The notes beneath the pieces were generated by a model. The model saw only the letters and a list, made by a program, of their open reading frames with translations. It ran no database searches and was not told the DNA's origin. 23,373 nucleotides of DNA from UBA7332 sp051652645 (lineage in GTDB: Bacteria; Bacteroidota; Bacteroidia; Bacteroidales; UBA7332), in the NCBI GenBank assembly GCA_051652645.1, contig JBOFUP010000015.1, positions 1-23,373 of the forward strand, in the 5' to 3' direction. Of this stretch, positions 1 to 8,199 are shown one piece after another (the stretch's first letter is position 1; each line of letters opens with the position of its first letter). Position numbers and translations under genes: made by a program.

Positions 1-44
1 GCCACTTTTGCAACATATAAGAGGATAATATCAATAAATCTTAT

Positions 45-52
45 TATTTTTG
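45..52 (+). promoter_or_regulatory. Candidate Bacteroidota -7 promoter element for lysS
   Basis: TATTTTTG matches the Bacteroidota -7 consensus TAnnTTTG and ends 25 nt before the first possible lysS start. No TTTG -33 box is seen at the usual 17-23 nt spacing; the TTTG at 7-10 is too far upstream. This is a motif match only. Confidence 0.45.
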
Positions 53-77
53 CCGGATAAAGTAGGACTATATTTTT

Positions 78-1814
78 ATGAATAATATGAACATCTTAGA
101 ACTAAGCGAACAGGAAATAATCCGTAGAAATAGTTTGGAAGAGCTGAAAAACCTAGGAGTTGAAGCTTATCCTGCTGCCGAATACGTGGTTACAGGACAT
201 ACAGACGAGATAAAAGAGAGTTTTCAAGACGACGCTGAGAAGCGTGAGGTAGCTATTGCAGGGCGTATCATGAGCCGTAGGATAATGGGTAAGGCCTCTT
301 TTATTGAACTTCAAGACTCAAAAGGGCGTATTCAGGTATATATAGCACGTGACGAGATTTGTAAGGGTGATGACAAAGAGCTCTATAATACTGTCTTTAA
401 GCGTTTGATGGATATTGGTGACTTCGTTGGTATCAAAGGACACGTATTCCGTACTCAAATGGGGGAGATCACCGTGCATGCAGAGGAGCTTACTCTTCTT
501 TCTAAATCTCTACGCCCTCTTCCTATCGTGAAGGTGAAAGATGGAGTTAAATATGATGAGTTTACAGATCCAGAATTGAGATATCGTCAGAGATATGTTG
601 ACTTGGCTGTAAATGAAAACGTAAAGGATATATTCCTTAAACGTACGAAGGTGTTTAACACGATGCGTGATGTGATGAACTCAGGTGGCTACATAGAAGT
701 GGATACTCCTGTTTTGCAACCTATACCTGGAGGTGCTTCTGCTCGTCCTTTCATTACACACCACAATACATTGGATATGGAGCTATATCTTCGTATTGCC
801 AATGAGTTATATCTAAAACGCCTAATTGTTGGTGGCTTTGAAGGTGTATACGAGTTCTCTCGTAACTTCCGTAACGAAGGTATGGACCGTACTCACAATC
901 CCGAGTTTACAGTAATGGAACTTTACGTGGCATACAAAGACTACAACTGGATGATGGAGTTCACTGAGAAGATGATCGAGCGTATCTGTCTTGAGGTGAA
1001 TGGAACAACCGAGGTGCAGGTAGGGGATAATATGATTAGCTTCAAAGCACCATTTAAGCGTGTTACTATGATCGAGGCAATCAAAGATCATACGGGCATT
1101 GATATCAATGGTATGAGCGAGGAGCAACTTAGAGCGGTTTGTCTTGATTTAGGTATTGAGGCAGATGAGACTATGGGTAAAGGTAAGCTTATCGATGAAA
1201 TCTTTGGTGAGAAGTGTGAGGGTAGCTATATTCAGCCAACTTTCATCACTGACTATCCAGTAGAGATGTCTCCACTTACTAAGATTCACCGCGATAATCC
1301 TTCTCTTACTGAGCGATTTGAGTTGATGGTTAATGGTAAGGAGTTAGCTAATGCTTACTCTGAGCTTAACGATCCTATAGATCAGCGTGAGAGATTCCAA
1401 GAGCAACTTAGACTCTCGGAGAAGGGTGATGACGAGGCTATGTTTATCGATCAAGATTTCTTGCGTGCTCTTGAGTATGGTATGCCTCCAACGGCTGGTA
1501 TTGGTATAGGGATGGACCGTTTGGTTATGTTGATGACAAACCAAACAACGATACAAGAGGTACTATTCTTCCCTCAGATGCGTCCAGAGAAGAGCCAGAC
1601 TCGAGATGGTGTATCAAAATATACTGCATTAAACATTCCTGAGCAGTGGGTGCCAGTTCTTCAGAAAGCTGGTATTATTACTATTGAAACTCTTAAAGAG
1701 GCAAACCCTGGTAAACTTCACCAAGAGCTTTGTGGCCTTAATAAGAAATATAAACTTGAATTCACCAACCCGACATTAGATGATGTTAAGGCTTGGGTGG
1801 AGAGTGCAAAATAA
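78..1814 (+). CDS. lysS: Lysine--tRNA ligase (class II)
   Basis: Charges tRNA-Lys with lysine in the cytoplasm. An N-terminal OB-fold anticodon-binding domain (about residues 57-140) precedes a class II catalytic core. Motif 2 is seen around residues 260-277 (SRNFRNEGMDRTHNPEF) and motif 3 at about 474-487 (GIGIGMDRLVMLMT). The usual C-terminal sequence FPQMRPEK is followed by about 71 further residues, which bacterial enzymes of about 505 aa such as E. coli LysS lack; from family knowledge this extension is normal in Bacteroidota. The start could be 78 or the ATG at 87; the latter gives MNILELSEQ, the more typical N terminus. A -7 promoter element lies just upstream. gpsA follows after a 100-nt gap containing an imperfect palindrome. 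Identity is secure; only the exact start is open. Confidence 0.97.
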   Translation: MNNMNILELSEQEIIRRNSLEELKNLGVEAYPAAEYVVTGHTDEIKESFQDDAEKREVAIAGRIMSRRIMGKASFIELQDSKGRIQVYIARDEICKGDDKELYNTVFKRLMDIGDFVGIKGHVFRTQMGEITVHAEELTLLSKSLRPLPIVKVKDGVKYDEFTDPELRYRQRYVDLAVNENVKDIFLKRTKVFNTMRDVMNSGGYIEVDTPVLQPIPGGASARPFITHHNTLDMELYLRIANELYLKRLIVGGFEGVYEFSRNFRNEGMDRTHNPEFTVMELYVAYKDYNWMMEFTEKMIERICLEVNGTTEVQVGDNMISFKAPFKRVTMIEAIKDHTGIDINGMSEEQLRAVCLDLGIEADETMGKGKLIDEIFGEKCEGSYIQPTFITDYPVEMSPLTKIHRDNPSLTERFELMVNGKELANAYSELNDPIDQRERFQEQLRLSEKGDDEAMFIDQDFLRALEYGMPPTAGIGIGMDRLVMLMTNQTTIQEVLFFPQMRPEKSQTRDGVSKYTALNIPEQWVPVLQKAGIITIETLKEANPGKLHQELCGLNKKYKLEFTNPTLDDVKAWVESAK

Positions 1815-1815
1815 A

Positions 1816-1902
1816 TAATTACGAATTGCGAGTTACAGATGGGAGGGTAGTGAGTTCTCTCTTATTGAGGTTCTCAATCCCCTCCCTAGTAGTTCGTAGT
1901 TA
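1816..1902. repeat. Imperfect intergenic palindrome between lysS and gpsA
   Basis: Most of the lysS-gpsA gap can fold on itself. The outer arm 1816-1825 (TAATTACGAA) pairs with 1893-1902 (TTCGTAGTTA), ten pairs including one G-U. An inner arm GGGAGGG at 1841-1847 pairs with CCCTCCC at 1880-1886, and TGAG at 1851-1854 pairs with CTCA at 1873-1876. No T-run follows, so it is not a classical terminator. It could be an mRNA-end structure, a REP-like element or a decayed short mobile palindrome. Confidence 0.45.
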
Positions 1903-1914
1903 AACAGATTTTGT

Positions 1915-2910
1915 ATGAGTGAGCATAAAAGAGTAGCCATTTTAGGCGGAGGAAGCTGGGCTACAGCTATTGCGAAGCTTATTCTCAACAACACGGAGAG
2001 AGTAAGTTGGTATATGCGCCGCAAAGATCGAATAGAGGACTTTAAGAGAGAGGGGAGTAATCCAGCATACCTCTCAGGTGTAAAATTCGATGTGAGTAGA
2101 ATTGATTTCTCTACCAACATAAATCATGTGGTTAAGAACTCAGATATTCTTATCGTTGTAACTCCTTCTCCTTATCTAAAGCAGCATCTTAAGAAGCTTA
2201 GAGTTAGCCTAGAAGACAAGATCGTAGTATCGGCCGTTAAGGGTATTGTACCCGACGAGAATATGATCATTTCAGACTATTTTGAGAAGATTTATGGTGT
2301 GTTGCCTGATAATATGGCAGCTATCGGAGGTCCGTGTCACGCTGAGGAGGTAGCTCTTGAGCGTGTATCCTATTTGACTATTGCCTGCGAAGATCTTACG
2401 AAAGCTTCTGTTGTCGCAGATCTGCTCAGCTGTGACTACATTAAGACTTCCATAAGTAGAGATATATATGGGATAGAGTATTGTTCGGTGCTTAAGAATG
2501 TATATGCAATCGCCTCTGGTGTGTGCAGTGGTCTTAAGTACGGGGATAATTTCATTGCTGTTTTAACTTCAAATGCTATACAGGAGATGGCACGTTTCAC
2601 GCAAGCGGCTTGTCCTGAAGAGAGAAATATTTGTGAATCAGCATATCTTGGTGACCTTTTGGTGACAGCATACTCAAAGTTTAGTCGTAATCACACATTT
2701 GGTACTATGATTGGCAAAGGATACTCTGTAAAGACAGCTCAAATTGAGATGGAGATGATTGCAGAGGGGTACTATGCAACAAAGTGTATGAAGGAGATCA
2801 ACCTTCAGTACAAAGTGGATATGCCTATCCTTGATGCTATATATGAGATTCTATACAATAGAGCCTCCCCGTTAGCAAAGATTAAGGAGCTTAAGGAGAG
2901 GTTTAGTTAA
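1915..2910 (+). CDS. gpsA: NAD(P)H-dependent glycerol-3-phosphate dehydrogenase
   Basis: Reduces dihydroxyacetone phosphate to sn-glycerol 3-phosphate, the backbone precursor of phospholipids; cytosolic. The N-terminal Rossmann fold carries the nucleotide-binding glycine motif GGGSWATA (residues 11-18). VVTPSPYL (81-88), SAVKG (106-110) and IGGPCHAEE (137-145) are the expected conserved blocks. Lys194 in SVLKNVYAIASG matches the catalytic lysine, and the following GLKYGDNFIAVL block is typical of the family. At 331 aa it is the usual length. It lies between lysS and pgi on the same strand, an order familiar in Bacteroidales. No clear TAnnTTTG box precedes it, so it may be co-transcribed with lysS. 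Confidence 0.97.
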   Translation: MSEHKRVAILGGGSWATAIAKLILNNTERVSWYMRRKDRIEDFKREGSNPAYLSGVKFDVSRIDFSTNINHVVKNSDILIVVTPSPYLKQHLKKLRVSLEDKIVVSAVKGIVPDENMIISDYFEKIYGVLPDNMAAIGGPCHAEEVALERVSYLTIACEDLTKASVVADLLSCDYIKTSISRDIYGIEYCSVLKNVYAIASGVCSGLKYGDNFIAVLTSNAIQEMARFTQAACPEERNICESAYLGDLLVTAYSKFSRNHTFGTMIGKGYSVKTAQIEMEMIAEGYYATKCMKEINLQYKVDMPILDAIYEILYNRASPLAKIKELKERFS

Positions 2911-2941
2911 CTGTTTGATTGACCAAATTATCATATAAGAA

Positions 2942-4285
2942 ATGAAAAAGATCGCACTTGATTTAAAGAATAGTTTTGGATTTATATCTAAAGAGGATGT
3001 AAACTCTTATGAAGTAGCAGTGAGTGGTGCAATGAAAATGTTGCATGAGGGTAGTGGTAGAGGTAACGACTTCTTGGGGTGGTTAAATCTTCCATCATCT
3101 ATCACAGAGACTGAAATAGCAGACATAGAGGCAACGGCTCACAAGCTTCGTTCTTCTTGTGATGTTGTGGTTGTGGTTGGTATTGGCGGTAGCTACTTAG
3201 GAGCGAAAGCTGTTATCGATGCAATCGGCAGTTCATTTGACTGGTTAGAGAGTGAGCGAAAGAATCCTGTTATGCTTTATGCTGGGCAGAATATCGGAGA
3301 AGATTATCTTCACGAACTTCTCTCATTCCTCAAGGGTAAGAAATTTGGTATCATCAATATATCTAAATCAGGAACTACAACAGAGCCAGCTATTGCATTC
3401 CGCCTTCTTAAGCAACTTCTAGAGTCGCAGCAGGGTAAGGCAGCAGCAAAAGATCTTATTGTTGCAGTTACAGACCAATCAAGAGGAGCACTTCGTGCAT
3501 TGGCAACACAAGAGGGTTACAAAACCTTTGTTATTCCAGATAGTGTAGGTGGTCGTTTCTCGGTGTTAACTCCAGTAGGTCTTCTTCCTATAGCAGTGGC
3601 AGGATGTAATATCCGTCAGCTTATTGAAGGTGCAAAAAATATGGAGTGTGCTACTTCTATTGAGGTTCCTTTTGCTGAGAACATATCAGCTCAATATGCA
3701 GCTGTTCGTAATGAGCTTTACAGAAAAGGTAAGAAGATAGAGATTTTGGTTAACTATCATCCGAAGCTTCACTTCTTCATGGAGTGGTGGAAACAGCTTT
3801 ATGGTGAGAGTGAAGGTAAAGAACTTAAAGGTATATTCCCAGCTGCAGTAGATTTCACAACAGATCTTCACTCTATGGGTCAGTGGATTCAAGAGGGAGA
3901 GAGAACAATCTTTGAGACTGTGATTTCTGTTGCATCGCCAAAATATAAGGTAGAGATACCTATGGATAGTGAGAATCTTGATGGTTTGAACTTCTTGGCT
4001 GGCAAACGTGTTGACGAGGTTAACAAGATGGCAGAGATAGGCACACGTATTGCTCACGTTGATGGTGGAGTGCCTAACCTTAAGTTGGAGATTCCTGAAC
4101 TTAATGAGTACTACCTTGGTGAGATGATTTACTTCTTCGAGAAGGCTTGCGGTATCAGTGGTTATATCCTTGATATCAACCCATTTGATCAACCAGGAGT
4201 AGAGGCTTACAAAAAGAATATGTTCGCTCTTTTAGAGAAACCTGGTTTCGAAGAGGAGTCAAAAGCAATTAAGGCTCGAATCTAA
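2942..4285 (+). CDS. pgi: Glucose-6-phosphate isomerase
   Basis: Interconverts glucose 6-phosphate and fructose 6-phosphate in glycolysis and gluconeogenesis. The first SIS domain has GIGGSYLGAKA (residues 80-90) and the phosphate-binding SKSGTTTE (141-148). The PGI signature DSVGGRFSVLTP begins at residue 200. TTDLHSMGQWIQEG supplies the conserved His/Glu region, and the C-terminal signature ends in VEAYKK, with the catalytic lysine at about 424. At 447 aa it is the compact bacterial form. It starts 31 nt after gpsA and is followed by a hairpin terminator at 4318-4355, so it probably ends the lysS-gpsA-pgi transcript. Confidence 0.97.
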   Translation: MKKIALDLKNSFGFISKEDVNSYEVAVSGAMKMLHEGSGRGNDFLGWLNLPSSITETEIADIEATAHKLRSSCDVVVVVGIGGSYLGAKAVIDAIGSSFDWLESERKNPVMLYAGQNIGEDYLHELLSFLKGKKFGIINISKSGTTTEPAIAFRLLKQLLESQQGKAAAKDLIVAVTDQSRGALRALATQEGYKTFVIPDSVGGRFSVLTPVGLLPIAVAGCNIRQLIEGAKNMECATSIEVPFAENISAQYAAVRNELYRKGKKIEILVNYHPKLHFFMEWWKQLYGESEGKELKGIFPAAVDFTTDLHSMGQWIQEGERTIFETVISVASPKYKVEIPMDSENLDGLNFLAGKRVDEVNKMAEIGTRIAHVDGGVPNLKLEIPELNEYYLGEMIYFFEKACGISGYILDINPFDQPGVEAYKKNMFALLEKPGFEEESKAIKARI

Positions 4286-4317
4286 ATTGCTGTTTGCTAA
4301 GATTAATAATAAAATAG

Positions 4318-4355
4318 AAAGAGACATGGCTGCCTAGGCGTGCCTTGTCTCTTTT
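4318..4355 (+). terminator. Rho-independent terminator after pgi
   Basis: A 13-nt arm at 4318-4330 (AAAGAGACATGGC) pairs with 4342-4354 (GCCTTGTCTCTTT) with one mismatch, around an 11-nt loop, and the 3' side ends in a T-run. It lies 33 nt after the pgi stop. It overlaps the most upstream ATG available to the HAD gene, which argues that the HAD protein starts later. Confidence 0.8.
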
Positions 4356-4375
4356 CTGATTATATAGGCTATGAT

Positions 4376-5059
4376 ATGAGAGTAAAGGGATTTCTATTTG
4401 ATATGGATGGTGTGCTTTTTGACTCTATGCGCAACCATACTCGATCGTGGGTACTAACCATGAATAGTTGGGGAGTGCCTTGCAGTGAGGAAGAGTTTTA
4501 TCTTCATGAGGGGCGTACGGGGGGAAGTACTACAAATCTGCTATTTAAGCGTACCTTTGGACGAGATGCCACTGAACTTGAGCGCAAAGAGGTCTATGAA
4601 CTCAAAACTAAACATTTCAGGTCTCTCCCTTTAGCACAACCAATGGAGGGAGCCCTTGAGTTATTAAGTACCCTAAAGCAACAGGGCTATCTACTAGGAG
4701 TGGTCACTGGCTCTGCTCAGGCATCCCTATTGGGGCGTATTGAGAGCTCTTTCCCTGGAATATTTTCACCCGAACATATTGTTTCGGCTCACGACGTAGT
4801 AAAAGGGAAGCCTGATCCAGAACCCTATTTAAAAGGATTGCAGAAGCTTGGTATTTCGGCTAGTGAGGCCATTGTAGTCGAGAATGCTCCTATGGGAGTG
4901 GAGTCTGCTAAAGCAGCAGGTATATTCACTATAACGCTCAACACAGGTCCTCTATCAGATTCTATGTTTCACGAATTAAACACAGATAGGCTATATCCAA
5001 CTATGAGATCATTTTGTGATGATTGGGATAGACTATCCAAGGAGTTGAATACTATTTGA
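4376..5059 (+). CDS. HAD-superfamily hydrolase, beta-phosphoglucomutase/phosphatase-like
   Basis: A haloacid dehalogenase-fold enzyme acting on a phosphorylated metabolite; substrate unknown. Motif I is FDMDGVLFDS with nucleophile Asp9 and acid/base Asp11. Motif II is GVVTGSA, motif III lies around KGKPDPEPYLKGL, and motif IV is VVENAPMGVESAKAAG. A helical cap sits between motifs I and II, as in subfamily I (PgmB or phosphoglycolate phosphatase-like). I chose the ATG at 4376 (MRVKGFLFDMDG, 227 aa) because the longer frame from 4340 begins inside the terminator hairpin and adds residues unlike the family. xseA starts 6 nt after the stop, suggesting co-transcription. A beta-phosphoglucomutase role beside pgi is tempting but unproven. 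Confidence 0.85.
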   Translation: MRVKGFLFDMDGVLFDSMRNHTRSWVLTMNSWGVPCSEEEFYLHEGRTGGSTTNLLFKRTFGRDATELERKEVYELKTKHFRSLPLAQPMEGALELLSTLKQQGYLLGVVTGSAQASLLGRIESSFPGIFSPEHIVSAHDVVKGKPDPEPYLKGLQKLGISASEAIVVENAPMGVESAKAAGIFTITLNTGPLSDSMFHELNTDRLYPTMRSFCDDWDRLSKELNTI

Positions 5060-5065
5060 TATATC

Positions 5066-6367
5066 ATGAGAGATAATATAACCCTCCTTCAACTTAACCA
5101 GTTGGTTCAAGATGCCTTGAAGTATACTTTGCCAGATTCATATTGGATTAGAGCCGAGATTATTGATGTTAGGCAAGCTTCAAGTGGCCACTGCTATTTC
5201 GAGTTTGTCCAGAAAGATGAATCCTCGGGAGCCATTCTAGCTAAAGCATCAGGGCGTATTTGGGCATCTACCAATAGAGTGCTTCAGCCTATGTTTGAGA
5301 GGGAGAGTGGTCATAGGTTTGTCTCAGGTATAAAGGTGTTAACTCGCGTGAGCGTTGATTTCCATCCTCAATATGGATTCTCTCTCACAGTGTTAGAGAT
5401 TGATCCAAGCTTCACACTTGGAGATCTTATGCGACAGAGACGAGAGATTCTCCAGCGTCTAGAGCAAGAGTCTCTTCTAGAGCTTAATAGAAGTGTTAAA
5501 ATGCCAATATTACCTCGTAGGGTAGCAGTTATTTCCTCTGTATCAGCTGCTGGATACGAAGATTTTACTGATCAGTTAAGCTCAAATATTGATGGGTTCA
5601 AAGTATACACCCACATCTTCCCAGCACTAATGCAGGGACCATTAGCTGCCACTTCAATATCCATGGCTCTTACTAAGGTGTCAGAGTTATCCTATCTGTT
5701 CGATATATTAGTTATCATTAGAGGAGGAGGTGCTACCTCTGACCTCAATTGCTTTGATTCATATGAGCTTGGAGCAGCAGTAGCTAAGTTTCCCATACCT
5801 GTCGTTGTTGGTATTGGTCATGAGAGAGACTCATCCGTGCTTGATGTAGTAGCACATACTAGCGTAAAGACGCCAACTGCAGCCGCTGAGTTTATTTTGC
5901 AACACTTCTCAAATGCTCAGGAATACTTAATGTCGAAGGCTCAGATTCTACGAGACTCTGTTTTGGAACTCCTTAATAAGGAGAGTGCTAAGTTACTACA
6001 GATTACAAATAGTATACACCGATCTTCTGTTGCAAGAATACATACAGAACAAGAAAAACTATCTCATTATAGATCACAACTTCAGTATCTTCCTATAAGA
6101 AGGGTAGAGTCAGATAGAACTAAGATATCTCTGATTATAGAGCAGATTAGAGGAGGTTCAACAGCTATTTTAGCAAAAGAAAATTTAGATCTAGCTTTGA
6201 AACTGAAAATTGTTGAACTATCTTCGCCACAACTTATATTGGAGAGAGGTTACGTATATGTAACACAAGGAGGCAAATCTATAAAAGAAGCCTCTGATAT
6301 GCTCAGTGATAATGAAGCTGAACTCCACTTTAAAGATGGTGTAAGACGAATTAGATCAATTGATTAA
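5066..6367 (+). CDS. xseA: Exodeoxyribonuclease VII large subunit
   Basis: The large catalytic subunit of exonuclease VII, which degrades single-stranded DNA in repair. The N-terminal OB-fold (about residues 1-105, beginning TLLQLNQLVQDAL) precedes the catalytic region with SVSAAGYEDF, IRGGGATSDLNCFDSYEL and GIGHERDSSVLDVVAHTSVKTPTAAAEF, all family hallmarks. A helical, coiled-coil-prone segment follows, and a short C-terminal block (ERGYVYVTQGGKSIKEA) resembles the usual RGY tail. At 433 aa it is normal length. The small-subunit gene xseB, often next to xseA, is not found in the short gap before trxB. It is tightly spaced behind the HAD gene. Confidence 0.95.
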   Translation: MRDNITLLQLNQLVQDALKYTLPDSYWIRAEIIDVRQASSGHCYFEFVQKDESSGAILAKASGRIWASTNRVLQPMFERESGHRFVSGIKVLTRVSVDFHPQYGFSLTVLEIDPSFTLGDLMRQRREILQRLEQESLLELNRSVKMPILPRRVAVISSVSAAGYEDFTDQLSSNIDGFKVYTHIFPALMQGPLAATSISMALTKVSELSYLFDILVIIRGGGATSDLNCFDSYELGAAVAKFPIPVVVGIGHERDSSVLDVVAHTSVKTPTAAAEFILQHFSNAQEYLMSKAQILRDSVLELLNKESAKLLQITNSIHRSSVARIHTEQEKLSHYRSQLQYLPIRRVESDRTKISLIIEQIRGGSTAILAKENLDLALKLKIVELSSPQLILERGYVYVTQGGKSIKEASDMLSDNEAELHFKDGVRRIRSID

Positions 6368-6402
6368 AGTAAATATTACAACATAAAATTAATAGTATAA
6401 TC

Positions 6403-7359
6403 ATGGAAAAAGAGATGAATAAAGAGTACGTTAGATGTCTTATCATTGGCTCTGGACCTGCAGGTTTCACAGCTGCAATATATGCTGCACGAGCAAACTT
6501 GTCTCCAGTTCTTTATGAGGGGATACAGCCAGGAGGTCAGTTGACAACAACTACTGAGATTGAAAACTTTCCAGGCTATCCAGCTGGCATTGACGGAAAT
6601 CAGATGATGGAAGATCTTCGTTCACAAGCTAAGAGATTTGATGCAGATATTCGCTACGGTATTGCTACAGAGGTGGACTTCTCTAAAACTCCTTACAAAG
6701 TCATTATTGATGGTGAGAAGGAGATACACGCAGAATCTGTAATTCTTGCTACTGGTGCTACGGCAAAATATCTTGGTCTAGCAGATGAATCTAAATATGC
6801 AGGTCAAGGTGTTTCTGCTTGTGCTACTTGTGACGGTTTCTTCTACCGCAATAAAGTTGTTGCTGTCGTTGGTGGTGGAGACACAGCTTGTGAGGAAGCA
6901 GAATACCTATCAAATTTAGCATCTAAAGTATACCTTATTGTTCGTAAGGACTATCTTCGTGCATCTAAGATTATGCAGGAGAGAGTTATGCACAACGAGA
7001 AGATAGAGATTCTTTTCGAGCATGAAACAGAAGGTCTTTTCGGAGAGAATGGTGTAGAGGGTGCTCATCTTGTTAAACGCAGAGGCACAGACCAAGAGGA
7101 GAGAGTTGATATCGCTATTGATGGTTTCTTCCTTGCTATAGGTCACAAACCAAACACTGACTTTATTAAAGATTACATCAAGCTAGATGAAGTAGGTTAT
7201 ATCATAACAGATGGTGTTACTACAGCTACTAACGTTCCTGGAATATTTGCTGCTGGTGATGTAGCAGATCCTATTTACCGCCAAGCTGTCACTGCTTCTG
7301 GAATGGGATGTAAAGCCGCTATTGACGCTGAGCGTTACCTTACAAACATTGGTAAGTAA
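6403..7359 (+). CDS. trxB: Thioredoxin-disulfide reductase
   Basis: An FAD flavoenzyme that passes electrons from NADPH to thioredoxin. The N-terminal FAD-binding motif is IIGSGPAGFTAAIYAARA. The redox-active pair is Cys140 and Cys143 in SACATCDGFF. The NADPH-binding motif VVGGGDTACEEA follows (about residues 156-167), and the C-terminal FAD motif is FAAGDVADPIYRQAVTASG. At 318 aa it is the low-molecular-weight bacterial type. A second in-frame ATG at 6415 (MNKEYVRCLI) is a possible start. It is followed by a strong terminator shared with the convergent biotin operon. No TAnnTTTG box is seen in the 35-nt gap before it. Confidence 0.96.
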   Translation: MEKEMNKEYVRCLIIGSGPAGFTAAIYAARANLSPVLYEGIQPGGQLTTTTEIENFPGYPAGIDGNQMMEDLRSQAKRFDADIRYGIATEVDFSKTPYKVIIDGEKEIHAESVILATGATAKYLGLADESKYAGQGVSACATCDGFFYRNKVVAVVGGGDTACEEAEYLSNLASKVYLIVRKDYLRASKIMQERVMHNEKIEILFEHETEGLFGENGVEGAHLVKRRGTDQEERVDIAIDGFFLAIGHKPNTDFIKDYIKLDEVGYIITDGVTTATNVPGIFAAGDVADPIYRQAVTASGMGCKAAIDAERYLTNIGK

Positions 7360-7379
7360 TCCATAACAAAGTAGATATA

Positions 7380-7433
7380 AAAAATTAGAGAGAGGGTGTG
7401 TTGTTACGGCAGCACACCCTCTCTCTAATTTTT
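7380..7433. terminator. Bidirectional terminator between trxB and bioC
   Basis: A perfect 21-bp stem: 7380-7400 (starting AAAAATTAGAGAGAGGG) pairs with 7413-7433, around a 12-nt loop. A-rich on the left and T-rich on the right, it can terminate trxB on the + strand and the bioAFGC operon on the - strand. It lies 20 nt after the trxB stop and 22 nt beyond the bioC stop. Confidence 0.9.
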
Positions 7434-7455
7434 ATCTTACCTGACTAGGTATATA

Positions 7456-8199
7456 TCACTTACCCTCATACTTCTTTCTGACAACCACCCAATAAGGGTG
7501 ATAAGTTAGAGGGTGATCTCCATTCTCATTACTCAATTCACCATAATCCTTTACGAATCTCGTTAACTGGCCTTTACTCCACGAACTACCCAATCCACCA
7601 GCAACTCCCGTAGACTTTATGTGTCTTAATATATCTATAGGTGATCCAAAAAGATGAGTAATAGTACGCTCTTCGAATCTAATAACATCAAATCTGTCCA
7701 ACATACCCATAAGTTCCTCCTGAGTGTGATAGTCAAGTCCACTATTTGTCACACTGCGCATTTCATTATAGTTATATGGACCGAAGGTTGAGAAGGCAAA
7801 CACACCACCAGGCTTTAGCGACTGCTCTATCTTATTGATGAAAGTCGACAAGTCAGAGAACCACTGAAGAGCCGAGGTAGATAGAATAAGATCATAACCA
7901 TCCCCAAGATCGACCTCTTCTGCATCGCCTTGAATAAATTTAGAGTATATTGGGGGTAGGAAATCCCTACTATCATATATGTCGTTAAGTGTCACATTTG
8001 ATTCAATACACTCTTTTGTGTATATCCGTGTCAGCATTCCTGTGCCACAACCAATTTCGAGTATCCGTTTTGGAGTATCCGTTAAAAGCCTAGAGGTGAT
8101 GCTCCACAGATGTGAGGCTATCTCCTGTTGTGCTAATGCTGATTGGTCGTATGTGGCTGCTGCCTTACTAAACCTGCGTGCAAGAAGCTCTTTGTTCAT
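7456..8199 (-). CDS. bioC: Malonyl-ACP O-methyltransferase
   Basis: A SAM-dependent methyltransferase that methylates the free carboxyl of malonyl-ACP so that fatty-acid synthesis can build pimeloyl-ACP methyl ester, the first biotin-specific step. The N terminus LARRFSKAAATYDQSALAQQ is typical of BioC. Methyltransferase motif I is LEIGCGTG (residues 47-54), later followed by DLILSTSALQWF and LKPGGVFAFSTFG. At 247 aa it is the usual length. It is last in bioA-bioF-bioG-bioC. Its ATG directly follows the bioG UAG stop, in the same frame, with no intervening base, so translation is almost certainly coupled to bioG. Identity rests on both sequence and operon context. Confidence 0.93.
   Translation of the reverse strand: MNKELLARRFSKAAATYDQSALAQQEIASHLWSITSRLLTDTPKRILEIGCGTGMLTRIYTKECIESNVTLNDIYDSRDFLPPIYSKFIQGDAEEVDLGDGYDLILSTSALQWFSDLSTFINKIEQSLKPGGVFAFSTFGPYNYNEMRSVTNSGLDYHTQEELMGMLDRFDVIRFEERTITHLFGSPIDILRHIKSTGVAGGLGSSWSKGQLTRFVKDYGELSNENGDHPLTYHPYWVVVRKKYEGK

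Noticed and set aside
3686..4192. 168-codon antisense frame within pgi
   Set aside because: It lies fully inside the well-supported pgi gene and its translation shows no recognisable motif.
4340..4375. Upstream start for the HAD gene
   Set aside because: It begins inside the pgi terminator hairpin and adds 12 residues unlike the family; the ATG at 4376 gives the normal motif I position.
6368..6402. xseB small-subunit gene next to xseA
   Set aside because: The gap is only 35 nt and trxB follows directly; there is no room for the roughly 65-80 codon gene.
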